Source: Caulobacteraceae bacterium (GTDB taxonomy: Bacteria; Pseudomonadota; Alphaproteobacteria; Caulobacterales; Caulobacteraceae). Taken from it: 5,157 nucleotides of DNA. Positions 1 through 5,144 of the stretch are shown one piece after another. The stretch covers positions 1 through 5,157 of the forward strand of contig CANKPO010000131.1 of assembly GCA_947484535.1 (NCBI GenBank), in the 5' to 3' direction. How positions within the stretch are numbered: the stretch's first letter is position 1; every line of letters starts with the position of its first letter. The notes below the pieces were generated by a model that saw only the letters and a program-made list of their open reading frames with translations, had not been told where the DNA came from and made no database searches. The position numbers and the translations under genes are program-made.

Positions 1-60
1 GCTTTGCAGGGCGGCAAACTTTGCGGCCCGTTCCTGATCCATGGGGTTGGACTCGATCAC
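1..60 (-). CDS. 5' end of an unidentified protein gene (partial)
   Basis: Only the first 20 codons lie in the window; the gene continues beyond the left edge. With the GTG at 60-58 as start the protein begins M-I-E-S-N-P-M-D-Q-E-R-A-A-K-F-A-A-L-Q-S. I prefer this GTG because an AAAGG sequence sits a few bases upstream (about 6 bases spacing), whereas the in-frame ATG at 42-40 has no Shine-Dalgarno-like sequence before it. A good promoter (168-140) points into the gene and leaves a leader of roughly 70 bases. The leader contains a 10-base perfect palindrome, CCGTTAACGG (89-98). The short, charged, Ala-rich N-terminus has no signal peptide and does not let me name a family. The opposite strand is also open here, but it has no start or ribosome binding site in view. 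Confidence 0.5.
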   Translation of the reverse strand, partial: MIESNPMDQERAAKFAALQS

Positions 61-139
61 AGAAGACCTTTCGATAGAGATCGGGGGTCCGTTAACGGCG
101 AACCGTGCAGCCGACCCTAGTCCCGATTCATTACCACTC

Positions 140-168
140 TAAATAGATTTTATCGCTCGCCGCGTCAA
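140..168 (-). promoter_or_regulatory. Sigma-70-type promoter for the left-edge gene
   Basis: On the minus strand TTGACG (168-163) and TATTTA (145-140) are separated by exactly 17 bases. The -35 region reads TTGACGC, which fits the Caulobacter housekeeping -35 consensus as well as the E. coli one. The predicted transcript starts near 132, about 70 bases before the GTG at 60. The promoter lies downstream of the tRNA-Ala terminator, so the left-edge gene has its own transcription start. A GANTC site (GATTC, 125-129), the CcrM methylation target in Alphaproteobacteria, lies just inside the predicted transcript. No mapped start supports this. Confidence 0.55.
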
Positions 169-215
169 TCGGACTGCCGCGCACAGGGGGACGCAGATCA
201 TCACCCCCCAAATGG

Positions 216-247
216 AAAACCCCCCGCCGGGTTGCGACGGGGGGTTT
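216..247 (-). terminator. Intrinsic terminator of tRNA-Ala
   Basis: Read on the minus strand, a 10-bp perfect stem (AAACCCCCCG, 247-238, with CGGGGGGTTT, 226-217) encloses an 11-base loop and runs into a short TTTT tract (219-216). It begins one base after the tRNA CCA end, as expected for a monocistronic tRNA unit. The stem has an A-tract on one side and a T-tract on the other, so weak termination from the other direction is possible, but no plus-strand gene reads into it here. Confidence 0.8.
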
Positions 248-248
248 A

Positions 249-324
249 TGGTGGAGCTAAGCGGAGTCGAACCGCTGACCTCTTGAATGCCATTCAAGCG
301 CTCTACCAGCTGAGCTATAGCCCC
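249..324 (-). tRNA. tRNA-Ala (anticodon GGC)
   Basis: This 76-base tRNA folds into a full cloverleaf. The acceptor stem is GGGGCTA/TAGCTCC, the D-stem GCTC/GAGC, the anticodon stem CTTGA/TCAAG and the T-stem AGCGG/CCGCT with loop TTCGACT. The 7-base anticodon loop ATGGCAT puts GGC at positions 34-36, which reads alanine codons GCC and GCU. The acceptor stem carries the G3:U70 wobble pair that is the main identity element for alanyl-tRNA synthetase, and the discriminator base is A73. The 3' CCA is encoded (251-249). It appears to be a single-gene unit with its own promoter and terminator. Confidence 0.97.
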
Positions 325-381
325 GAAGATATTCGGGTTTTACGTCGGGGGGCTTGCTAAGAAGTCCCCTTGAGGTCGCGG

Positions 382-430
382 ACACTATGCTGTGGGTTTC
401 GTCCGATCAACCCCAAAAGAAAGTTTTTTT
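382..430 (-). promoter_or_regulatory. Promoter of tRNA-Ala with A/T-rich upstream element
   Basis: On the minus strand TTGATC (410-405) and TAGTGT (387-382) are 17 bases apart. Directly upstream of the -35 is an A/T-rich block of A-runs and T-runs (430-415), placed where UP elements of strong stable-RNA promoters bind the alpha subunit C-terminal domain. The bases just after the -10 are GC-rich (CCGCGACC), like the discriminators of stringently controlled rRNA and tRNA promoters. The predicted start near 375 leaves about 50 bases of 5' leader before the mature tRNA at 324. The -10 match is only partial. Confidence 0.5.
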
Positions 431-447
431 GATCGTCTGAGATCAAA
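428..447. repeat. Perfect inverted repeat TTTGATC-N6-GATCAAA
   Basis: A 7-bp perfect dyad (428-434 and 441-447) with a 6-base spacer lies between the terminator of the upstream minus-strand gene and the tRNA-Ala promoter. It overlaps the outer edge of the A/T-rich block. It lacks a T-tract on its 3' side in the minus direction, so it is not a good terminator there. It could be a protein-binding dyad or a small transcribed hairpin; no function can be assigned from sequence. Confidence 0.45.
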
Positions 448-460
448 CCGTTCCGGGCCT

Positions 461-491
461 CGAAAAGACCCGGCGGAACCGGACCTTTTCG
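461..491 (-). terminator. Intrinsic terminator of the TIGR02300-type gene
   Basis: About 15 bases after the stop codon, the minus-strand RNA can form a 13-bp hairpin with a 5-base loop (TTCCG, 478-474). The outer 7 bp are CGAAAAG/CTTTTCG and the inner 6 bp are GTCCGG/CCGGGT. The GC-rich core is thus flanked by an A-tract and a T-tract, the usual intrinsic terminator layout. Two inner pairs are G-U wobbles on this strand and become A-C mismatches on the plus strand, so the structure is specific to minus-strand transcripts. A competing hairpin using 450-479 is possible. Confidence 0.7.
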
Positions 492-505
492 GGCAGGAAA
501 GGGGT

Positions 506-970
506 TTAGCGGTCGAGGTCACCCTCGCCGGGCAGGCCTTCGATCTCGTCTTCAGGGAAGTCGTCATCCTCGTCCTCTAGGAACGGAACATCGTCTGCCT
601 CTTCTTCGAGATCGCCATCTTCGGCAAAGTCGACGCCCAGATCGTCAGGCGAATTGGGGGTGGCGACACCGTCGGAATCGAGATCATCGACCTCCATCAC
701 GTCCGCATCGACAGCAGCGTCGATTTCGGGGGTCTCATCCACCTCGTCCTCGAAGCCATCGGGCTCCTCGGCGGCCTTCACCGGTTTTTCATCGGCATCC
801 TCATAGTCCGGCGTGGTCGACCGCGCACGGTTACGACGTGACTTCACAGCCTCTTCAGGATCGAAGGCGGTGGCGCACTTTGGACATACAGCAGGCCTGC
901 GGCCGAGGTCATAGAACTTGGCTTGGCAGTTCGGGCAAAGTTGTTTTGAGCCCAATTCGGGACTGGCCAA
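506..970 (-). CDS. TIGR02300-type (FYDLN acid) zinc-ribbon protein
   Basis: This 154-residue protein has two parts. Residues 1-40 form a small zinc-ribbon with two Cys pairs (C12-P-N-C15 and C29-P-K-C32) around the family signature, here F-Y-D-L-G instead of F-Y-D-L-N. Residues 41-53 are basic (K-S-R-R-N-R-A-R). Residues 55-154 are an extremely acidic, low-complexity and probably disordered tail, with about 46 Asp/Glu and only three Lys/Arg in 100 residues. There is no signal peptide or membrane segment, so it should be cytoplasmic. The family is common in Alphaproteobacteria and its function is not established as far as I know. I choose the TTG at 970-968 as start because AAAGGA lies 9 bases upstream and the resulting M-A-S-P-E-L-G-S-K start matches the usual M-A-K-P-E-L-G-T-K start. 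An in-frame ATG at 1021 would add 17 residues but has no ribosome binding site. It is transcribed divergently from aroA. Confidence 0.88.
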   Translation of the reverse strand: MASPELGSKQLCPNCQAKFYDLGRRPAVCPKCATAFDPEEAVKSRRNRARSTTPDYEDADEKPVKAAEEPDGFEDEVDETPEIDAAVDADVMEVDDLDSDGVATPNSPDDLGVDFAEDGDLEEEADDVPFLEDEDDDFPEDEIEGLPGEGDLDR

Positions 971-979
971 TAGGATAGA

Positions 980-985
980 TCCTTT
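980..985 (-). promoter_or_regulatory. Ribosome binding site fixing the TTG start at 970
   Basis: AAAGGA on the minus strand lies 9 bases before the TTG at 970-968. It falls inside the extra 17 codons that the ATG at 1021 would add, and no comparable sequence precedes that ATG. Together with family N-termini it decides the start. The rest of the divergent spacer (986-1114) holds a TTGACA hexamer for the minus strand (1040-1035), with no convincing -10 at 16-18 bases. For the plus strand there is only a weak TTGAGCG/GTAAGATC pair (1064-1088) with short spacing, so neither promoter is called. Confidence 0.65.
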
Positions 986-1088
986 AAGAGCCTGTTTGAT
1001 AAGCGGTCGGTCACTTGCCATGCGCTTATGCCGCTGTCAAAAGCAAAGCCCTAAAATTCGTCTTTGAGCGACATTATTTCGTAAGATC

Positions 1089-1106
1089 GGCCTGAAGGAG
1101 GCCTTC
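1089..1106 (+). promoter_or_regulatory. aroA ribosome binding site within alternative small hairpins
   Basis: AAGGAGG (1095-1101) is a near-perfect Shine-Dalgarno sequence, but it ends 13 bases before the ATG at 1115, longer than the usual 5-9. No other in-frame start lies closer. The site sits in two mutually exclusive short stems: GGCCT (1089-1093) with AGGCC (1099-1103), and GAAGG (1094-1098) with CCTTC (1102-1106). Either would partly hide the ribosome binding site. Both are short (5 bp), so any effect on aroA translation is an inference. Confidence 0.5.
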
Positions 1107-1114
1107 CACCGCCG

Positions 1115-2431
1115 ATGACCGACGCTGTTCTCACCGCCCGCCCCGGACATGCGCTTGTGGGCCGTGCCCGCGCACCCGGCGATAAGTCCATGTCCCACCG
1201 CGCCCTCTTGCTCGGCGCCTTGGCCAAGGGCGTGACCGAGATTGAGGGACTGTTGGAAGGCGAAGATGTGCTGAACACGGCCAAGGCCATGCGCGGCTTT
1301 GGGGCCACGGTCGAACAGCTCGGCGAAGGCCGCTGGCGGGTCGAGGGTCAGGGCGGCTTTCGCGAGCCCAGCGACGTGATTGATTGCGGCAATGCCGGAA
1401 CCGGCGTGCGGCTGATCATGGGGGCGGCAGCGGGCTTTGACCTCAGCGCCACCTTCACCGGTGATGCCTCCCTGCGCGGCCGTCCGATGGGCCGGGTCCT
1501 GACGCCTCTGGGCCTGATGGGCGCAAGCTGGATGGGCCGCAGCGGCGGTCGCCTGCCCCTGACGCTCAAGGGCGGCAATCTGAAATCCATCGCCTATCGC
1601 CTGCCGATGGCCTCAGCCCAGGTCAAGTCGGCGGTGCTGCTGGCCGGGCTCCATGCCGAGGGCGGCGTTGAAGTGCAAGAACCCGAACCCACCCGTGACC
1701 ATACCGAACGGATGCTCCGGGCCTTTGGCGTGACTGTCGATGTGAGCGACACGAATGAGGCGCGGATCGTGCGGCTGGGCGCGGGCCAGAGCCTGACGGG
1801 AACCAAGGTGCGGGCCCCGGGCGATCCTTCCTCTGCCGCCTTCCCCATCGTCGCGGCCCTGATCACCCCGGGCTCACGCGTGACCATCGAAGGCGTGATG
1901 CTCAACCCCCTGCGCGCCGGGATCTTCACCACTTTGCGAGAGATGGGCGCTGACCTGACGATTGAGAACCTGCGCGAGGAGAGCGGCGAGCCGGTCGGCG
2001 ACCTGACCGCTTGCTACAGCGCCCTTAGGGGCGTCGAGGTGCCTGCCGAGCGCGCACCCGCCATGATCGATGAATATCCGATCCTCGCCGTGGCGGCAGC
2101 CTTTGCGACCGGCACCACCATCATGCGCGGCATTGGTGAGATGCGGGTCAAGGAGAGCGACCGCATCGCCCTGATGGCCAACGGGCTCAAGGCTTGCGGC
2201 GTCGATATCGAAGAAGAGCCCGAAGGCATGATCGTTCATGGCTCGGGTCAGGCTCCCAAGGGCGGGGCGCGGATCACGACCAAGGGCGATCACCGCATTG
2301 CCATGTCCCATCTGGTGCTTGGCCTTGCGGCTCAGGGCGCGGTGACGGTCGATGAGCCGGAGATGATCGCCACTTCCTTCCCGACCTTCCACAGCCTGAT
2401 GGCCGATCTTGGGGCTGATATCAGCGCATGA
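1115..2431 (+). CDS. aroA: 3-phosphoshikimate 1-carboxyvinyltransferase (EPSP synthase), class II-like
   Basis: This cytoplasmic enzyme transfers the enolpyruvyl group of PEP to shikimate-3-phosphate, the sixth step of the shikimate pathway, giving EPSP for chorismate synthesis. The 438-residue protein is full length for the family. Visible active-site motifs are P-G-D-K-S (K24), G-N-A-G-T-G (92-97), R-P-M-G-R (123-127), M-A-S-A-Q-V-K-S (165-172), T-R-D-H-T-E (193-198), P-G-D-P-S-S-A-A-F (235-243), I-D-E-Y-P with catalytic D319, R-V-K-E-S-D-R (K346, E347, R350) and D-H-R-I-A-M-S (392-398). Motif wording throughout resembles the class II enzyme CP4 rather than E. coli AroA. However, position 95 is Gly, where CP4 has Ala100, so glyphosate sensitivity is predicted. 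It starts a transcription unit, is divergent from the TIGR02300-type gene, and overlaps cmk by four bases (ATGA), implying translational coupling. Confidence 0.97.
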   Translation: MTDAVLTARPGHALVGRARAPGDKSMSHRALLLGALAKGVTEIEGLLEGEDVLNTAKAMRGFGATVEQLGEGRWRVEGQGGFREPSDVIDCGNAGTGVRLIMGAAAGFDLSATFTGDASLRGRPMGRVLTPLGLMGASWMGRSGGRLPLTLKGGNLKSIAYRLPMASAQVKSAVLLAGLHAEGGVEVQEPEPTRDHTERMLRAFGVTVDVSDTNEARIVRLGAGQSLTGTKVRAPGDPSSAAFPIVAALITPGSRVTIEGVMLNPLRAGIFTTLREMGADLTIENLREESGEPVGDLTACYSALRGVEVPAERAPAMIDEYPILAVAAAFATGTTIMRGIGEMRVKESDRIALMANGLKACGVDIEEEPEGMIVHGSGQAPKGGARITTKGDHRIAMSHLVLGLAAQGAVTVDEPEMIATSFPTFHSLMADLGADISA

Positions 2432-3075
2432 GCCAGCCTCTGGTCATCGCCGTTGACGGGCCTGCAGCCTCAGGCAAGGGCACCATCGCCTCTGGCCTCG
2501 CCGCGCTCTATGGCCTGCCCCATCTGGATACCGGCCTGCTCTACCGCGCCGTTGGCGTGGCGGTGCTGGCCGCTGGCGGGCGGCTGGATGATGAGGCGGG
2601 GGCGGCAAAGATCGCCGCTGGCCTTGATCTGGCGCGGCTGGACCAGCCTGAATACCGCACCCGCCAAGCCGGAGAGGCCGCCAGTCAGGTCGCCGTCCAT
2701 CCCGCCGTTCGCCTTGCCCTTCTCAAGATGCAGCAGGACTTTGCCCGTCGCCCCGGCGGCGCGGTCATTGATGGGCGCGATATTGGCACCGTCATTGCGC
2801 CAGACGCCGTCGCCAAGCTGTTCGTCACCGCCTCAGCCGAGGTGCGGGCCGAACGGCGCTGGAAACAGCTCACCGGCCAAGGCGAGAGCGTCTCTATGGC
2901 CGAGGTCCTCGAGGATATCCGCCTGCGTGATGCCCGCGATTCTGGACGCGGTGCTGCGCCCCTGACACAGGCTGACGACGCGGTCTTGCTCGATACGTCA
3001 CAGGAGAGTATAGAGTCCGCCGCCGATGCAGCCCGCCGCATCGTCGAGGCTGCGCGCATCCGTTCCAACGGATAA
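2428..3075 (+). CDS. cmk: Cytidylate kinase (CMP/dCMP kinase)
   Basis: This 215-residue cytoplasmic nucleoside-monophosphate kinase uses ATP to convert CMP or dCMP to the diphosphate, feeding pyrimidine nucleotide salvage. The P-loop is G-P-A-A-S-G-K-G-T (11-19). Next come L-D-T-G-x-x-Y-R (33-40), which lines the nucleotide site, the NMP-binding region (about 40-100, including R95), D-G-R-D-I-G-T (115-121), and a lid segment R-D-A-R-D-S-G-R (167-174) followed by A-P-L. All motifs expected of bacterial Cmk are present, and the length is slightly below the E. coli enzyme. The ATG overlaps the aroA stop as ATGA, and no strong Shine-Dalgarno precedes it, so it probably depends on ribosomes finishing aroA. 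An aroA-cmk-rpsA order is common in Proteobacteria; in E. coli cmk is likewise just upstream of rpsA. Confidence 0.97.
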   Translation: MSQPLVIAVDGPAASGKGTIASGLAALYGLPHLDTGLLYRAVGVAVLAAGGRLDDEAGAAKIAAGLDLARLDQPEYRTRQAGEAASQVAVHPAVRLALLKMQQDFARRPGGAVIDGRDIGTVIAPDAVAKLFVTASAEVRAERRWKQLTGQGESVSMAEVLEDIRLRDARDSGRGAAPLTQADDAVLLDTSQESIESAADAARRIVEAARIRSNG

Positions 3076-3174
3076 TCCCACCGCGCTTTTGCTTCGTACG
3101 GCCGCGAGCATGACAGATGCGACAGAGACTCCCAGCAAGCCCTCATCAGGTCGCGCCGTAAGCCTCTGCCAGCC

Positions 3175-3203
3175 TTAAGCATCCGATCCTGACCTCGGCT
3201 TAA
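3175..3203 (+). repeat. Inverted repeat TTAAGC-N17-GCTTAA upstream of rpsA
   Basis: Perfect 6-bp arms (3175-3180 and 3198-3203) are separated by 17 bases in the cmk-rpsA spacer. The region could be an operator-like dyad or overlap the rpsA promoter: TTAAGC and CTTAAC lie 18 bases apart but match -35 and -10 consensus only weakly (3 of 6 each). I see no convincing terminator for the aroA-cmk unit in 3076-3174, so read-through into rpsA is possible. Confidence 0.35.
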
Positions 3204-3212
3204 CCCCTAACC

Positions 3213-3265
3213 GAACGATCGACGCCGTTGATCAAGGACCGCAAGCACGCGGTTTGGCATCGTTC
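3213..3265 (+). promoter_or_regulatory. Candidate structured 5' leader of rpsA
   Basis: Two nested complementary pairs occur just before rpsA. The outer arms GAACGAT (3213-3219) and ATCGTTC (3259-3265) are perfect over 7 bp. The inner arms GGACCGC (3236-3242) and GCGGTTT (3249-3255) form 7 bp with two G-U pairs around the 6-base loop AAGCAC. The structure ends about 15-27 bases before the possible rpsA start codons. In E. coli, S1 represses its own translation through a folded leader lacking a canonical Shine-Dalgarno. An equivalent here is plausible but inferred. Confidence 0.4.
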
Positions 3266-3291
3266 CGTTCATAACCAAGATGAAAGACAGC

Positions 3292-5001
3292 ATGGCTGAT
3301 ACTATGAGCATGAATCCCTCGCGCGACGATTTCGCCGCGCTACTGGACGAGGTCCTGGGTGGCCGCGACTTCGCCGAAGGCACCGTGGTGCAGGGCAAGG
3401 TCGTTGGGATCGAAAAGGACTTCGCCATTGTCGACGTCGGTCTGAAGACCGAAGGTCGTATCCAGGTGAAGGAGTTCGGTGTTGACGCTGCGGGCAAGCC
3501 CACCGTCAAGATCGGCGATACGGTTGAAGTGTTCCTTGAGCGCGTTGAAAATGCTCTGGGCGAAGCCGTCATCAGCCGCGATAAGGCCCGCCGCGAAGAG
3601 GCATGGACCCGTCTTGAAGGCGTGTTCGCCCGTCAAGAGCCTGTGGTCGGTGCCATTGTTGGCCGCGTCAAGGGTGGCTTCACCGTTGATCTGGGCGGCG
3701 CTTCTGCGTTCCTGCCCGGCAGCCAAGTCGATATCCGTCCTGTGCGCGACGTTGGTCCGCTCATGGGTAAGGAACAGCCCTTCTCGATCCTCAAGATGGA
3801 CCGTCCCCGTGGCAACATCGTTGTCTCGCGCCGCGCCATTCTGGAAGAGGCCCGCGCCGAACAGCGCACCGAGCTGGTTTCGCAACTGCTCGAAGGCGAA
3901 ATCCGCGACGGCGTCGTCAAGAACATCACCGATTATGGCGCATTCGTGGACTTGGGCGGCATCGATGGCCTGCTGCACGTCACCGACATGAGCTGGAAGC
4001 GCGTGTCTCACCCCAGCCAGGTTCTGGCCGTGGGCGATACCGTCAAGGTTCAGATCGTCAAGATCAACCCAGACACCCAGCGCATCAGCCTCGGCATGAA
4101 GCAACTGCAGTCCGATCCTTGGGACGGCGTCGAAGCCAAGTACCCAATGGGCTCCAAGTTCATGGGCCGCATCACCAACATCACCGATTACGGCGCATTT
4201 GTTGAGCTGGAAGCCGGCGTTGAAGGTCTGGTCCACGTGTCCGAAATGTCCTGGACCAAGAAGAACGTCCATCCGGGCAAGATCGTCTCCACCAGCCAAG
4301 AAGTCGAAGTCGTGGTTCTCGACGTCGATCCTTCGAAGCGCCGGGTTTCGCTGGGCCTCAAGCAGGCCATGCCTAATCCTTGGGAGCAGTTCATCGAAAC
4401 CCATCCCGTGGGCTCGACCGTCGAAGGCGAAGTCAAGAACGCCACCGAGTTCGGTCTGTTCATCGGTCTGGAAAACGACATCGATGGCATGGTCCACCTG
4501 TCCGACATCGACTGGACGGCTGCGGGCGAAGAAGCCATTCAGCGTTACAAGAAGGGCGATGTCGTCAAGGCCAAGGTTCTGGATGTGGACGTCGAGAAGG
4601 AACGTATCTCGCTCGGCATCAAGCAACTGGCCGGTGATCCGATGGCTGGCGACACCCACCGTAAGGGTCAGACCGTCACCGTCATCGTCGTTGACGTCAC
4701 CACCGGTGGCCTTGAAGTGAAGTTCGGCGACGAAAATGCGCCGATGACCGCCTTCATCCGCAAGTCCGACCTGAGCCGCGATCGTTCGGAGCAGCGCCCA
4801 GAGCGCTTCGCCATCAATGACCGCCTCGACGCCCAGATCACCAATATCGACAAGGCCGCACGTCGCGTCTCCCTGTCGGTCAAGGCTCTGGAAATGGCCG
4901 AAGAGAAGGAAGCCATCGAGCAGTTCGGGTCTTCGGACTCCGGCGCTTCGCTGGGTGACATTCTCGGCGCGGCTCTGCGCGAGAAGGCTTCTAAGGAATA
5001 G
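3292..5001 (+). CDS. rpsA: 30S ribosomal protein S1
   Basis: S1 binds mRNA on the 30S subunit and helps initiate translation on structured or weak-Shine-Dalgarno messages. From the ATG at 3292 the protein has 569 residues (E. coli S1 has 557) and all six S1/OB-fold repeats, at about 28-98, 116-183, 202-272, 287-359, 374-446 and 458-533. Repeats 3 and 4 carry the strongest RNA-binding consensus (N-I-T-D-Y-G-A-F-V, then G-L-x-H-V). Repeats 1 and 2 are more divergent, as expected for the ribosome/S2-binding end. The C-terminal tail D-S-G-A-S-L-G-D-I-L-G-A-A-L is typical of alphaproteobacterial S1. Four in-frame ATGs (3280, 3292, 3304, 3310) compete as start. I choose 3292 (M-A-D-T-M-S-M-N-P-S-R-D-D-F) from remembered family N-termini; only a weak GAAAG precedes it. 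Starting at 3280 would give 573 residues. The spacer upstream holds dyads suggestive of autoregulation, and a strong terminator follows. Confidence 0.96.
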   Translation: MADTMSMNPSRDDFAALLDEVLGGRDFAEGTVVQGKVVGIEKDFAIVDVGLKTEGRIQVKEFGVDAAGKPTVKIGDTVEVFLERVENALGEAVISRDKARREEAWTRLEGVFARQEPVVGAIVGRVKGGFTVDLGGASAFLPGSQVDIRPVRDVGPLMGKEQPFSILKMDRPRGNIVVSRRAILEEARAEQRTELVSQLLEGEIRDGVVKNITDYGAFVDLGGIDGLLHVTDMSWKRVSHPSQVLAVGDTVKVQIVKINPDTQRISLGMKQLQSDPWDGVEAKYPMGSKFMGRITNITDYGAFVELEAGVEGLVHVSEMSWTKKNVHPGKIVSTSQEVEVVVLDVDPSKRRVSLGLKQAMPNPWEQFIETHPVGSTVEGEVKNATEFGLFIGLENDIDGMVHLSDIDWTAAGEEAIQRYKKGDVVKAKVLDVDVEKERISLGIKQLAGDPMAGDTHRKGQTVTVIVVDVTTGGLEVKFGDENAPMTAFIRKSDLSRDRSEQRPERFAINDRLDAQITNIDKAARRVSLSVKALEMAEEKEAIEQFGSSDSGASLGDILGAALREKASKE

Positions 5002-5025
5002 TCTAAAACCCCTTAGGGTTAGGAC

Positions 5026-5064
5026 AGTGGCGGCTTGGGAAACCAAGCCGCCATTTCTTTATTT
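5026..5064 (+). terminator. Strong intrinsic terminator of rpsA
   Basis: A perfect 11-bp stem (TGGCGGCTTGG, 5028-5038, with CCAAGCCGCCA, 5043-5053) is closed by a GAAA tetraloop and followed by TTTCTTTATTT (5054-5064). G5027-U5054 and A5026-U5055 can extend it. It starts about 25 bases after the rpsA stop. A smaller hairpin just after the stop (AACCC, 5007-5011, with GGGTT, 5016-5020) precedes it. This separates rpsA from the next gene, which therefore needs its own promoter. Confidence 0.95.
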
Positions 5065-5085
5065 ACAAGAGTGCTAGAGCTCAAA

Positions 5086-5100
5086 TTAAACGAACTTTAC
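5086..5100 (+). promoter_or_regulatory. CtrA-like box ahead of the presumed ihfB
   Basis: TTAA-N7-TTAC (5086-5089, 5097-5100) differs by one base from the CtrA full-site consensus TTAA-N7-TTAA. It lies in the AT-rich spacer between the rpsA terminator and the ATG at 5145. CtrA is the cell-cycle master regulator of Caulobacterales. A single near-match in an AT-rich spacer may be chance, and I cannot assign a clear -35/-10 pair in the spacer. Confidence 0.25.
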
Positions 5101-5144
5101 ATTTCTCTTCCTGCAACCCCTTGAAACCCTTTCGATTATCGACC

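Noticed and set aside
1..120. Plus-strand frame open from the left edge to a TAG at 118-120
   Set aside because: No start is visible, and the composition is no better than the minus-strand frame, which has a start codon, a ribosome binding site and a promoter.
392..580. 62-codon plus-strand frame starting before the tRNA-Ala upstream region
   Set aside because: It crosses the tRNA promoter region and the terminator hairpin, then overlaps the end of the TIGR02300-type gene in antisense, with no ribosome binding site or family resemblance.
1874..2392. 172-codon minus-strand frame inside aroA
   Set aside because: It lies wholly within a complete, motif-rich aroA and is a product of GC-rich third positions.
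3110..3178. 22-codon plus-strand frame (M-T-D-A-T-E-T-P...) between cmk and rpsA
   Set aside because: It has no Shine-Dalgarno sequence, is very short, has no recognisable similarity, and ends in the TTAAGC dyad. It is not supported as a gene without conservation data.
3340..5046. Open frame of 568 codons antisense to rpsA
   Set aside because: It mirrors rpsA almost end to end. The strong codon bias of rpsA avoids codons whose complements are stops in that frame. Its translation has no recognisable domains, while the plus strand encodes a complete S1.
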